Below, piece by piece: positions 50,356-59,628 of a stretch of DNA of 64,000 nucleotides. A model generated the notes under the pieces. The model saw only the letters and a program-made list of their open reading frames with translations, ran no database searches and was not told the DNA's origin. The position numbers and the translations under genes are program-made. Source of the DNA: Actinomadura craniellae (GTDB taxonomy: Bacteria > Actinomycetota > Actinomycetes > Streptosporangiales > Streptosporangiaceae); the NCBI RefSeq assembly GCF_003289645.1, contig NZ_QLYX01000003.1:372001-436000 (forward strand). The letters are read 5' to 3'. Numbering within the stretch: the stretch's first letter is position 1; each line of letters starts with the position of its first letter.

Positions 50356-51889
50356 CGTGCGCGTTGTCCAGCGCGAGTCCGCGTGCGGCGAGTACGGCCG
50401 ATCGTACGATCGCCGTGGGCAGATAGAGATCCTTGTCATGCCACAGGGCGGGCTCGTCGGGACCCGGCGCGGTGGCCGGCAGCCGGTCCAGACCCCGGGC
50501 CACGGCGGCGCGCGCCGCCTCGGCACTCTCGCCGTCGGCGGGCCGGGAGAGGAGCAGGATCTGCATCGCGTACGCCGTCTCCTCGGCGGTGCCGGACCAG
50601 TGGCCCCACGAGCCGTCGGGACGCTGGGAGTCCAGCACCCACCGCCGGGCCCGGTGCACCGCGGGGCCGCCCGTCGCGCCGCCGAAGCGTTCCAGTGCGA
50701 GCGCACAACAGGCCGTCGCGTAGTAGGGCGAGGCGTGCCAGCGATCCCGCCAGCTTCCGTCGGGTTCCTGGCGGCCGGCCAGCCAGGCCCCGACCCGGGC
50801 GATCGTGGCGGCGTAGCGCGGAGCCTCGGCGGGCACGGCGGCGGCGTACTGCCCGAACGCCTCCAGCACGTGCGCGTTGGTGCTGACGGAGACCCCGTCC
50901 TCGCCCGGCCAGGTGGCGAAGTGGGCGCCGGCCTCGTACGCCCACAGCGGGTCGGGACGACGCGGGGCGCCGAGCAGGGCCAGCGCGTACAACGCCCCGG
51001 ACGTGGTGTCGGCGTCCGCCGGCAGGCCCGCGGCGGCCGGGGCGCCCCGCTCCCCGACGGCGTCCGCCAGTTCGCGCACCAGCGTGTCCGGCACGGTGAC
51101 CGGGATGCCGGCCCGGGCCAGCCAGCCCAGTACCCAGCCGCGTTCGAAGACGGTGATGGGCAGGCCGCACGGCACCGGTCCCCCGTGCGGGCGGGCGGCC
51201 TCCTCGAGGTAACGGCGGGCCGGATGGTCGGGCTCGGGCTCCTGGTCGCCGAGCCAGGCGGCGGTGGCGGCGGGGGAGGCACCGATCGTGCCGGTGCTCT
51301 GCGGGCGGAGCGCCGGCAGGCCGCGCGCGGCGTCGCCGGCGAGTTCCAGGGCGTGGATCAGCTTCTCCGGTATCTCGCCGCCGCCGGTGAGCACGGACCG
51401 GATGACCGGCAGCAGCGCTCCGTCCAGTTTCGGGGGGGACGGCAGCGGCTCGGCCAGCCGGCGGTTGATCAGTTCGATCAGGGCGGGTGCGAGGTGCTCG
51501 ATCGCCGGCATGTCGGGGAGCGCCGGGCCGCCGCCGGAGAGCCACCGGCGCAGCACCGCCACACCGCGCTCGGCGGACCGTGCCAACTCAGGGTCGTGCG
51601 GCCGGGCGGCGAGCAGCGCCTCGGTCGCGCTGAGCGTGGGGACGAGCGCGTAACCGGGGTCGGGCGCCCCCCAGCCGCCGTCCGGTCGCTGGGTGGCGAC
51701 CAGGTAGTCCAGCCGCTGCCGGTGCCCGGCCAGCCAGGGCGTCAGGCTGATCACCCGGCCGGTCTCGTAGACCGAGGGCGAGACCCTGCCCCAGGGCTCG
51801 GTCAGCAGGCCGTCCACCAGTTCCTGGGCGGCCGCGGCGATCTCCGCCACCGGTCCGGTGCGGGCCGGCGGCGGATGGCCGGCGCTCAC
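50342..51889 (-). CDS. Class II diterpene cyclase (protonation-type)
   Basis: A 515-residue class II terpene cyclase expected to convert geranylgeranyl diphosphate to a bicyclic diphosphate (labdane, halimane or clerodane type). Protonation-site motif D292-A-D294-T-T replaces the textbook DxDD; DxDTT is, as I recall, found in several actinomycete class II cyclases. QW-like motifs QRPDGGWGAP (67-76) and SQRPDGSWGHW (421-431), RWHASPYYAT near 383, and LWHDKDLYLPTAIVRS near 482 fit the family. No class I DDxxD is present. GTG 51889 overlaps the P450 stop by 4 nt (GTGA), so the two are translationally coupled. Confidence 0.88.
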   Translation of the reverse strand: MSAGHPPPARTGPVAEIAAAAQELVDGLLTEPWGRVSPSVYETGRVISLTPWLAGHRQRLDYLVATQRPDGGWGAPDPGYALVPTLSATEALLAARPHDPELARSAERGVAVLRRWLSGGGPALPDMPAIEHLAPALIELINRRLAEPLPSPPKLDGALLPVIRSVLTGGGEIPEKLIHALELAGDAARGLPALRPQSTGTIGASPAATAAWLGDQEPEPDHPARRYLEEAARPHGGPVPCGLPITVFERGWVLGWLARAGIPVTVPDTLVRELADAVGERGAPAAAGLPADADTTSGALYALALLGAPRRPDPLWAYEAGAHFATWPGEDGVSVSTNAHVLEAFGQYAAAVPAEAPRYAATIARVGAWLAGRQEPDGSWRDRWHASPYYATACCALALERFGGATGGPAVHRARRWVLDSQRPDGSWGHWSGTAEETAYAMQILLLSRPADGESAEAARAAVARGLDRLPATAPGPDEPALWHDKDLYLPTAIVRSAVLAARGLALDNAHVSSR

Positions 51890-53256
51890 GCCGGGTGCCC
51901 GGTGCGGATCACCGGCTGGAGCGTCATCCCTATCTTGTCGCGGGGGCGTACGGTCGCCGCGATCCGGCCCTTGACGGGCCTCGGGTCGGTCAGCTTCGGC
52001 CGGAAGCGGCTGAGGATGGCGGCCACGATGAGCTGCGCCTCGATGTTGAAGACGTGCATGCCGAGGCACTGGTGCTGCCCCCCGCCGAACGGGAAGTAGG
52101 CGTAGCGGTGCCGGTTCCGGGCGTTCTCGGGGCGGAACCGCTCGGGGTCGAAGGTGAGCGGGTCCGGCCAGATGGATTCCAGGTGGTGGGTGATGAGCGG
52201 GCTGAACAGCATGGTCGCGCCGGCCTCGATCTTCACTCCGTCGATCACGTCGGAGCCGACGGCCGTGCGGGGGAACAGCCAGCCCACCGGGAACAGCCGC
52301 AGCAGTTCCTGGATGACCATCCGGGTGTATTCCAGGTCCGGCAGGTGCTGGGGGCCGACCGGATCGGACCCGACCACGCGGTCGATCTCCTCGTAGAGGG
52401 TCTCGGCCACCTCGGGATTCGCTTCCAGGGCGGGCCACAACCAGGTCAGCGCCACGGAGGTGGTCTCGGTGCCCGCTCCGAGCATGCTGACCACGTCGTC
52501 GCGGATCTGCCGGTCGGTGAGGGGCTCGCCGTCCGGTCCCCTGACCCGGCACAGCGTGGCGATGACGTCGTCACCGCCGTCGTCGAGCCGCCGGACCTCC
52601 CGGATCACCGGGTACACCACGGAGTCGACCGTCTTGACGGAGCGTAGGAAGGCCCGGTCGCCGGGCAGCGGGACCGCGTTGGGGACGAAGGGCAGCAGCA
52701 GGCGGAAGGCGATGGAGTGCACGATCGTCTCGAACGCGGGAACCAGCAGGGCATTGCCCTGCTGGGAGATCCGGTCACCGAAGAAGATCTTGATGACGGT
52801 CTGGTTGACGACGCTGTTCATCTCCTGGGAGGCCTCGACCGTCCGGCCGGACCGGCCGCGCCAGGCCATCTGATCGACCGCCTGGTTGACGGTTTCGGCC
52901 ATCCGCTCGGTCAGGGATGTGACGTTCCGCGAGGTGAAGACGGGCTGCAGGTTGCGGCGGCTGTGCTCCCAGGTCGGGCCGTCACCCAGGATGCCGTCGC
53001 CCAGCAGGCGTTCGAGAGCGTTCCAGAACATGCCTTTACGCCGGTAGTTCGCGGAATTACCGCGCAACACGTGCTGGACATGATCGGGATCGGTCACCAG
53101 ATACGGTCGGAACGTTCCCGCATTCAGCCGAATGATCTCCCCGGAGGCGTCGGTGCCGACCTTTTCGAAAGCGGCCAGCGGGTCACGGAGGAATCCGGGT
53201 GCGAGTCGGCGGAGCGGAACTGTTCGAGCTGGTCTCGCTCTCGGATCGGTTGACAT
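51886..53256 (-). CDS. Cytochrome P450, probable terpenoid oxidase
   Basis: A 456-residue P450 probably hydroxylating the diterpene product. Oxygen-binding helix GAGTETT (260-266), ELLR (ExxR, 317-320), and heme motif FPFGGGQHQCLG with Cys397. No membrane anchor, so soluble, and redox partners must come from elsewhere. It has an intact ExxR, so it is not the ExxR-lacking CYP157 type that often follows conservons. ATG 53256 diverges from the class I synthase across a 342-nt region. It is the first gene of the two-gene minus unit. Confidence 0.92.
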   Translation of the reverse strand: MSTDPRARPARTVPLRRLAPGFLRDPLAAFEKVGTDASGEIIRLNAGTFRPYLVTDPDHVQHVLRGNSANYRRKGMFWNALERLLGDGILGDGPTWEHSRRNLQPVFTSRNVTSLTERMAETVNQAVDQMAWRGRSGRTVEASQEMNSVVNQTVIKIFFGDRISQQGNALLVPAFETIVHSIAFRLLLPFVPNAVPLPGDRAFLRSVKTVDSVVYPVIREVRRLDDGGDDVIATLCRVRGPDGEPLTDRQIRDDVVSMLGAGTETTSVALTWLWPALEANPEVAETLYEEIDRVVGSDPVGPQHLPDLEYTRMVIQELLRLFPVGWLFPRTAVGSDVIDGVKIEAGATMLFSPLITHHLESIWPDPLTFDPERFRPENARNRHRYAYFPFGGGQHQCLGMHVFNIEAQLIVAAILSRFRPKLTDPRPVKGRIAATVRPRDKIGMTLQPVIRTGHPA

Positions 53257-53598
53257 TAAGAGCCGCCCTCACTTCGCGGTGTGGCATTATCCTGCTTGGC
53301 AGGCGAAGATCGTGGGTTCGCTACGGATAGCGATCATCGACTGTCGCCTTGTGACCTCGCTCGACAGGTGAGTTGCATTTGTCATCAATGAACAACGGGA
53401 GTATCACACGCCCCTCTTTGGGGGACAAGATCGCAAAGGTCATAGTTTGGGGCCTATGGGAGTGATGTACCTATCACTCCGGTTTGATCTAGCATGGTGC
53501 GTCCCTGATCAGCTATGTTGATCTTGATCGGGTGATGCCCCGGCTTCGCCCCGGCAGGTCTTCGTCGAGGCGAAGCAGCAGCTCACGAGGGGTTTTCG
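53257..53598. other. Divergent promoter region of the diterpenoid cluster
   Basis: AT-rich compared with the genes. It holds the 22-bp palindrome at 53459-53480, a short hairpin CCCC-TCTTT-GGGG near 53411-53423, and GATCTTGATC repeats near 53519-53529. No gene. Confidence 0.6.
53459..53480. promoter_or_regulatory. 22-bp palindrome GGAGTGAT-N6-ATCACTCC
   Basis: Perfect 8-bp arms (53459-53466 and 53473-53480) around GTACCT. It sits in the divergent region between the P450 and the class I terpene synthase, where it could control both arms of the cluster. No regulator gene is in the cluster itself. Confidence 0.6.
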
Positions 53599-54630
53599 GT
53601 GGTTCAGTCAGACCGGCGTTCGTACTTCGACATCCATAACGCCGTTGTGGGCAGCGTGCTCCCGGATGCTCATCCGCTGAAGGGGATCCCGGTCGAGGAT
53701 CTCGACGCGGTGCTCGACGGGGCGGTGGCGACGACACGCTCCGTGAGCGAGCTGTTGCGGCCCTATTCGGTTCTTTATCCCGACGGCCGGCGCACCGAAA
53801 GCCGGCTCGCCTTCTGCTGCCTGTCGGCGGCGGCCACCTTTCCCGGCGCGGCCATCGACGTGCTGACCGATATGGCGGCGCTGACCATGCTGCTGTTCGG
53901 CGTGGACGACGTCACAGACGAAATCGTCGAGAGCTGTACCGACGAACAGTTCGAGTCTTTCACCACGGACCTGTACGCCGTCCTGGCCGGTGGCGCGGCG
54001 GGCGAGTGGGACCCGGCGGGGCCCGCGGGCCAGGTGCTGGCCGCCTGGAGCCTGTGGAGCGAGCGCTTCCACGCCCGGCCCATCGCGGGGGCGCACGTCG
54101 CCGAGGTGATCGAGCAGTTGAAGGTGGCGCAGCGGGCGTTGACCCGGGAGCGGCGCTGGACCGCCGGGACCGCACCCCTTCCCTCCTACGCCGAATACCT
54201 CGACAACGGTCTCGTCACGTGTTTCTACCCGCTGTGGTGGGTGGCGGCCCTGGGCGTCTGCGGGCCGGAGCCGGCCGTGACCGAACACGCACGGCAGATC
54301 GAATCGGCGACCCGGGTAGGGGCCTCGTGCATTCGGCTGGCCAACGACGTCCGCTCGTTCGAGCGGGAGAAGCGCGAAGGCAAGCACAATGCCATCTCCG
54401 TGCTCCAGAGCGCCGGCGCGAGCGAGGACGAGGCGATTCGACGGGTGCTCGACCATATTGCCGAGCTCACGGTCGAGTTCGAGGCCGGGCTATCAAGCTT
54501 CCCCGCCGAGTTGGCCGCTATCGCCGATTGGCAGCGACGGAGTGTGCGTTTCCATCACCACTGGTTCATGGCGCGTGACACCCACGGTTTCAGTGTGACG
54601 GAACTGGCGGCGCAGGCCGCTTCGGCGTAA
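53599..54630 (+). CDS. Class I terpene synthase (ionisation-type)
   Basis: A 343-residue class I terpene synthase. Metal motif DDVTD (D103, D104, D107) and NSE motif N249-D250-x2-S253-x3-E257 are complete, and RLANDVRSFERE and HHHWF near the end fit. By context it takes the class II product and removes the diphosphate to a diterpene. GTG 53599 has GAGGGG upstream. The next gene, GGPP synthase, starts 158 nt later on the same strand. Confidence 0.9.
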   Translation: MVQSDRRSYFDIHNAVVGSVLPDAHPLKGIPVEDLDAVLDGAVATTRSVSELLRPYSVLYPDGRRTESRLAFCCLSAAATFPGAAIDVLTDMAALTMLLFGVDDVTDEIVESCTDEQFESFTTDLYAVLAGGAAGEWDPAGPAGQVLAAWSLWSERFHARPIAGAHVAEVIEQLKVAQRALTRERRWTAGTAPLPSYAEYLDNGLVTCFYPLWWVAALGVCGPEPAVTEHARQIESATRVGASCIRLANDVRSFEREKREGKHNAISVLQSAGASEDEAIRRVLDHIAELTVEFEAGLSSFPAELAAIADWQRRSVRFHHHWFMARDTHGFSVTELAAQAASA

Positions 54631-54788
54631 CGCACTGTGACAATCGGGCTGGTCAGCGCCTCCGATCATGGAAAGATTACGTTAACTTCGCGCATTTTTC
54701 GACTGTGGTGTTCTCATTCATCGACTTATCTGCAATTCTAGGTGAAAGATCACCATCATTCCGTGACCTGGGTAGGGAATGACCAGTC

Positions 54789-55850
54789 GTGACGCTCGAT
54801 GTTTCTGGCCTGTGTAAACCCGAAATTGATGTGACCGAAACCCTGGGGCAATGCCGGGAGTTGGTCGAACCGGTGCTGCGTGAGGCGGTCGCCGGGCTGC
54901 ATCCCTGGCCGGGGCGGATGGCGGCCTTCACGTTCGGCTGGATCGAGGCTGACGGCACCCCCCGGGAGGGCTCCGGCGGCAAGGGGATGCGCCCGGCACT
55001 GGCCGTGCTGTCGGCCCGGGCCGTGGGAGCCCCGCCGGAGGCCGCGGTGGCCGGGGCGGTCGCGGTGGAACTCGTGCACGCCTTCTCCCTGGTACACGAC
55101 GACATCATGGACGGCGACGAGCTCCGCCGGCATCGCGAGACCGCCTGGAAGGCCTACGGCGTCGGCCCCGCGGTGCTGGCCGGGGACGCCCTGCTGGCGC
55201 TGGCCATGGGGACCCTCGCCCAGGCGTCGGGCGGGGACGCGGTGGCCGCGCTCGCCCGGCTGTCGGACACGCTCGTCGAGCTCGTCAACGGCCAGGCCGA
55301 CGACGTCGCCTTCGAGAACCGGCCGTGGAGCGGCCCGGAGGCGGTCACCGTCGAGGAGTACCAGGAGATGGCCGCGGGCAAGACCGGTTCCCTGCTCGGC
55401 TGCGCCGCGGCGGTCGGCGCGCTGCTCGGTGGCGGCCCGGCCGCCCTGGCCGACGAGATGGCCCGGATGGGACGCCTGCTCGGCATCGCCTTCCAGGCCG
55501 TCGACGACCTGCTGGGCATCTGGGGCGACCCGGCGACCACCGGCAAGCCGGTTTTCAACGACCTGCGGCAGCACAAGAAGACCCTGCCGGTCGTCGCCGC
55601 GCTGCGGTCGGACACCGAACCGGGCCGGCAACTGGCGGACCTGCTCGAAACCGGGCGCCCGCTCGACGAGGACCTGCTCCGGCTCGCCGCCGAACTGGTC
55701 GATCGGGCCGGCGGCCGGGACTTCGCCCAGGAGCAGGCCGAGACCCACCTGGAAGAGGCCCTGAAGATCATTGAGTCCGCGGCGCTCGACACCGCCGCGG
55801 CCGGGGAACTGGCCGCGCTGTCCCGGTACATCGTCCGGCGCAGCCACTGA
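54789..55850 (+). CDS. Geranylgeranyl diphosphate synthase
   Basis: A 353-residue trans-prenyl diphosphate synthase. First Asp-rich motif VHDDIMDGD (D104, D105, D108) and second motif DDLLGIWGD (from D239). The KGMRP and AAGKTG motifs match. Product length cannot be fixed from the motif alone but C20 fits the class II plus class I pair. GTG 54789. It supplies GGPP to the cluster. No mevalonate genes are near, so precursor comes from the MEP pathway (inference). Confidence 0.92.
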   Translation: MTLDVSGLCKPEIDVTETLGQCRELVEPVLREAVAGLHPWPGRMAAFTFGWIEADGTPREGSGGKGMRPALAVLSARAVGAPPEAAVAGAVAVELVHAFSLVHDDIMDGDELRRHRETAWKAYGVGPAVLAGDALLALAMGTLAQASGGDAVAALARLSDTLVELVNGQADDVAFENRPWSGPEAVTVEEYQEMAAGKTGSLLGCAAAVGALLGGGPAALADEMARMGRLLGIAFQAVDDLLGIWGDPATTGKPVFNDLRQHKKTLPVVAALRSDTEPGRQLADLLETGRPLDEDLLRLAAELVDRAGGRDFAQEQAETHLEEALKIIESAALDTAAAGELAALSRYIVRRSH

Positions 55851-55946
55851 TCTCCGGTTCGCCGGATTCGCGGGATCTGCGCTGCTAATTTTTGCGTGCG
55901 GTCGAGCCCGCAGGGTCCCGGCCGGCCACGGGGGAGGTAGCACGGG

Positions 55947-57821
55947 GTGGGTCAGCTCAAGCGGCGTGACCGGATGCGGTACTGGTTCGACAACACCATG
56001 TCGCGGGGCACCTCGGCGCTGATCGGCTGGCTCGGCCTGGCCTCCGGGGTGCTCATCCTGGCGGTGGCCTCGCTGGCCATGGTGATCGCGCCGCGCGACG
56101 CGGGCGACAACGGGCACTGGCCCGGAGTGCTGTGGCGCAGCCTGCTGCGCACGCTCGACCCGGGCACCATGGGCGACGACGAGGGCTCGGCGCCGTTCCT
56201 GGCCCTGATGCTGGCGGCCACCGTCGGCGGCATCTTCATCGTCAGCGCACTGATCGGCGTGCTGACGACCGGCCTCGAAGGAAAGATCACCGAGCTGCGC
56301 AAGGGCCGGTCGCGGATCGTCGAGCAGCGCCACACCGTGGTGCTGGGCTGGTCCGACCAGGTGTTCACGGTGATCACCGAACTGGTCGAGGCCAACCAGA
56401 GCCGGCGCCGCTCCTGCATCGCGATCCTCGCCGACCACGACAAGGTCGACATGGAGGACGCGATCCGCGCCCGGGTCGGCGACACCGGCCGCACCCGGGT
56501 GGTGTGCCGGCGCGGCAACCCGCTCAAGGTCGCCGACCTGGAACTGGTCAGCCCCGGCACCGCCCGGTCGATCGTGGTGCTGTCACCGCCGGTCGAGGAC
56601 CCCGACATCCACGTCATCAAGACGCTGCTGTCGCTGGGCGCCCGGACCTGGGACGAGCCCCGGCCGCACGTGGTCGCGGCGGTGCACGACTCGGCCAACC
56701 TGCCCGCGGCCCGGCTGGCCGGCGGCCCGTCCGCACACGTGATCGACGCCGACGACCTGGCGATCCGGCTGATCGTGCAGTCCCACCGGCAGTCGGGGCT
56801 GTCCACGGTCTGCACCGACCTGCTGAACTTCGAGGGCCACGAGTTCTACATGCGTCCCGAGCCGGCGCTGACCGGGGTGACCTACGCCGCCGCGCTGGAC
56901 GCCTACGACCTGGGCATCCCCGTCGGGTTGCGGCGCGCGGACGGGGAGGTCCTGGTCAACCCGCCGATGGACACGGCGATCCGCGCCGACGACGAGGTCA
57001 TCGTGCTGGCCGAGGACGACCTGCTGATCCGGCTGGCCACCGGCCGGCCGCCGGTGCACGAGGAGGCGATCGCCACCGCCGCCCCGCACCCGCAGGAGCC
57101 CGCGCGGACGCTGCTGATCGGCTGGAACCACCGCGCCCCGAAGATCATCGGCATGCTCGACGAGTTCGTCCGGCCCGGCTCGTACCTGGAGATCGCCGCG
57201 CTGCGCGCCGACCCCAGCGGTGAACTGCCCCGGCTGAAGAACCTGACGACGGGGTTCACGCACTGCGACGACACCGACCGCACCGACCTGGAGAAGCTCG
57301 ACGTCGGCTCCTACCAGCACATCATCGTGCTGTCGGACGCCGGCTTCGACCCGGCCGTCTGCGACGCCCGCACCCTGGTGACCCTGCTGCACCTGCGCGA
57401 CATGGAGGAGACCCTGGGCGACCCGTACTCCATCGTCAGCGAGATCAACGACGACGCCAACCGCGAGGTCGCGCAGGTCACCAAGGCCGACGACTTCGTG
57501 GTCAGCGACAAGCTGATCAGCCTGACCCTGACCCAGCTCAGCGAGAACCGGCACCTGTACGACGTCTTCATCGACCTGCTGGAACCGCTGGGCTCCGAGC
57601 TCTACCTCAAGCCCGCGGCCGACTACCTGGTCCCCGGCGTCCCCGCCAACTTCGCCACCCTCATCGAGTCGGCCCGCCGGCGCGGCGAGACGGCCCTCGG
57701 CTACCGGCTGGGCGCCCGCTTCCACGAGCCCCCGAAGTACGGCATCGTCCTCAACCCCGACAAGTCCGCCCCGCTCACCCTCACCGAAGACGACAAGGTC
57801 ATCGTCCTCGCCGAGGACTGA
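55947..57821 (+). CDS. CASTOR/POLLUX-like ion channel with NAD-binding domains
   Basis: A 624-residue membrane protein with two N-terminal helices (about 26-49 and 87-110) and then two RCK/TrkA-N-like domains (HTVVLGWSDQVFTVITEL near 128 and RTLLIGWNHRAPKIIGML near 388), as in bacterial homologues of CASTOR/POLLUX. Ion conducted is unknown; K+ or Ca2+ by homology. GTG 55947 has GGGGGAGG upstream. It follows GGPPS by 96 nt on the same strand but has no visible link to it. Confidence 0.8.
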   Translation: MGQLKRRDRMRYWFDNTMSRGTSALIGWLGLASGVLILAVASLAMVIAPRDAGDNGHWPGVLWRSLLRTLDPGTMGDDEGSAPFLALMLAATVGGIFIVSALIGVLTTGLEGKITELRKGRSRIVEQRHTVVLGWSDQVFTVITELVEANQSRRRSCIAILADHDKVDMEDAIRARVGDTGRTRVVCRRGNPLKVADLELVSPGTARSIVVLSPPVEDPDIHVIKTLLSLGARTWDEPRPHVVAAVHDSANLPAARLAGGPSAHVIDADDLAIRLIVQSHRQSGLSTVCTDLLNFEGHEFYMRPEPALTGVTYAAALDAYDLGIPVGLRRADGEVLVNPPMDTAIRADDEVIVLAEDDLLIRLATGRPPVHEEAIATAAPHPQEPARTLLIGWNHRAPKIIGMLDEFVRPGSYLEIAALRADPSGELPRLKNLTTGFTHCDDTDRTDLEKLDVGSYQHIIVLSDAGFDPAVCDARTLVTLLHLRDMEETLGDPYSIVSEINDDANREVAQVTKADDFVVSDKLISLTLTQLSENRHLYDVFIDLLEPLGSELYLKPAADYLVPGVPANFATLIESARRRGETALGYRLGARFHEPPKYGIVLNPDKSAPLTLTEDDKVIVLAED

Positions 57822-57929
57822 TCCGGCCCGGCCCCCGCCCGGCTACGACGGCTCCGCGCGGCCCGGCCGTCCGGTGGTCCTTCGGCCCCCGGGGGTGCGG
57901 TGTCCCGGGGACCGAGGGATCGCCGGACG

Positions 57930-58370
57930 TCAGTTCGGGGACAGGACGATCAGGCGGCGCGCGGCCCGGACGAGGGCCCGCGAGACGCTGTGCGGTGTGG
58001 GGACGATGACGTCGGTGGGGTGCGCGGCGGCGAAGTCGGCGAAGATGTGGTCGCGGCTGGCGATGGAGAACTCGGTGAAGCCGTGGCCGGCCAGGAACCT
58101 GCCGCGGTCCAGCAGGACGTGGTCGGCGCCGTCCCGGCCGCGCGGGGCGACCGCGATCGGCAGGCGCAGGGCGATGAACAGTTCCAGGTGCTGCTTGAGC
58201 GCCCAGGGGCGGGCCACCAGCAGCCGGTGGTGCACGGGGCCCGCGGTCTCGACGGTCCTGATCAGGCGGTCGGCGACCAGCCCGTAGTCGGCCAGCCGGG
58301 CGCTCTCGAAGAGCATGTTCTCGAAGTCGATGAGTAGTGCGCGGCGGGGTGCTGCGTTCCGGTGGTTCAT
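57930..58370 (-). CDS. NYN/PIN-like domain protein
   Basis: A 146-residue protein. The N-terminal RALLIDFENML is the conserved acidic strand of NYN domains, a PIN-like nuclease fold; GRDGADHVLLD and HIFADFAAAHP supply further acidic residues. A nuclease or RNA-processing role is inferred. ATG 58370. Convergent with the ion-channel gene. It is shorter than most NYN proteins. Confidence 0.6.
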   Translation of the reverse strand: MNHRNAAPRRALLIDFENMLFESARLADYGLVADRLIRTVETAGPVHHRLLVARPWALKQHLELFIALRLPIAVAPRGRDGADHVLLDRGRFLAGHGFTEFSIASRDHIFADFAAAHPTDVIVPTPHSVSRALVRAARRLIVLSPN

Positions 58371-58592
58371 GGGGGGCTCCGCTCACGAACGGGATGAATA
58401 AGTGGTTTCTCGGCGCTCCAGGGCGGGTGTCGGTGCGGGACGGCGGTCGCCGTCATCGGGTCTGACTGTGTACGGGAGGTGAAAGTTCCCTTACCGGGAT
58501 TCTTACCGGATCGACGTCATTTCACAGCCTGCCGGGCGAAGCAGCCGACCAGCGACGCCATGCCACCGCCGCGTACTCGGGCTGCCGGTACG

Positions 58593-59555
58593 GTGAGCGG
58601 CGTGCCGATCGACTCCCTGCGGGTGCTGTTCCACTTCGACGCGGGCCCGGCGCTGCGCGAGCGGTTGGTGCCGCTGCTGGCGGGCCTGGACGTGCGCTGG
58701 TGCGCCGAGCAGGACGAGGAACGGTTCGCCGGGCTGCTGCCCGACACCGACGTGCTCTGGCACGTGTTGCGGCCGATCACCGCGGCCGACTTCGACCGGG
58801 CGCCGCGGCTGCGGCTGGTGCAGAAGCTGGGCACGGGCGTCAACACCATCGACCTCGACCGGGCCCGGGCGGGCGGGGTGGCGGTTGCCAACATGCCCGG
58901 CGCCAACGCCCAGGCCGTGGCCGAGCAGGCGCTCGCGCTGATGCTCGCCGCGCTGCGCCGGGTCGTCCCGCTGGACGCCGCCACCCGGGCCGGGCGGGGC
59001 TGGCCGGTCGACACCTCGCTGCCGGAGAAGATGGGCGAGATCGCCGGGCGCACCGTGGGGCTGGTCGGGTTCGGCTCCGTCGGCCGGATACTGGCGCCCC
59101 CGCTGGCCGCGCTGGGCGCCACGGTGCTGCACCACACCCCGTCCGGCGGCCCGGCGACGCCGGGCTGGCGGACGCTGGACGACCTGCTCGCCGAGTCCGA
59201 CATCGTCTCGCTGCACCTGCCGCTGACCGCGGAGACCGACCGGCTGATCGACGCCCGGCGGCTGGCGCTGATGCGGCCGGGGGCGATCCTGGTGAACACC
59301 GCGCGCGGCGGGGTGGTGGACCAGCCCGCCCTGGTGGCGGCGCTGCGCTCCGGGCACCTGCGCGCGGCCGGCCTGGACGTCTTCTCCGCCGAGCCCGTCG
59401 ACCCGGCCGACCCCTTGCTGCGGCTCGACAACGTTGTCGTCGCCCCGCACGCCGCCTGGCTCACCCTGGAGACGATGGAACGCAGCGTCCGCGCCGCCGC
59501 CGGCAACTGCCACCGCCTGGCGGCGGGTGAGCCCCTGCTGAACCGGGTGGTCTGA
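58593..59555 (+). CDS. D-isomer-specific 2-hydroxyacid dehydrogenase
   Basis: A 320-residue NAD(P)-dependent dehydrogenase. The dinucleotide motif GLVGFGSVG is near 150; the catalytic Arg is in NTARGG, the Glu in DVFSAEP and the His in APHAAW. Substrate is not clear; hydroxypyruvate, glyoxylate or phosphoglycerate-like acids are all possible. The start is uncertain: GTG 58593 and GTG 58602 are in frame, as is an ATG at 58560 without ribosome site. Confidence 0.85.
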   Translation: MSGVPIDSLRVLFHFDAGPALRERLVPLLAGLDVRWCAEQDEERFAGLLPDTDVLWHVLRPITAADFDRAPRLRLVQKLGTGVNTIDLDRARAGGVAVANMPGANAQAVAEQALALMLAALRRVVPLDAATRAGRGWPVDTSLPEKMGEIAGRTVGLVGFGSVGRILAPPLAALGATVLHHTPSGGPATPGWRTLDDLLAESDIVSLHLPLTAETDRLIDARRLALMRPGAILVNTARGGVVDQPALVAALRSGHLRAAGLDVFSAEPVDPADPLLRLDNVVVAPHAAWLTLETMERSVRAAAGNCHRLAAGEPLLNRVV

Positions 59556-59628
59556 GACCCCGGTAGTCCGACGATCCGCATATAGTCGTACGGTTATTGC
59601 GGGAAATGTCGGGTTCAAGGGAGAACGC

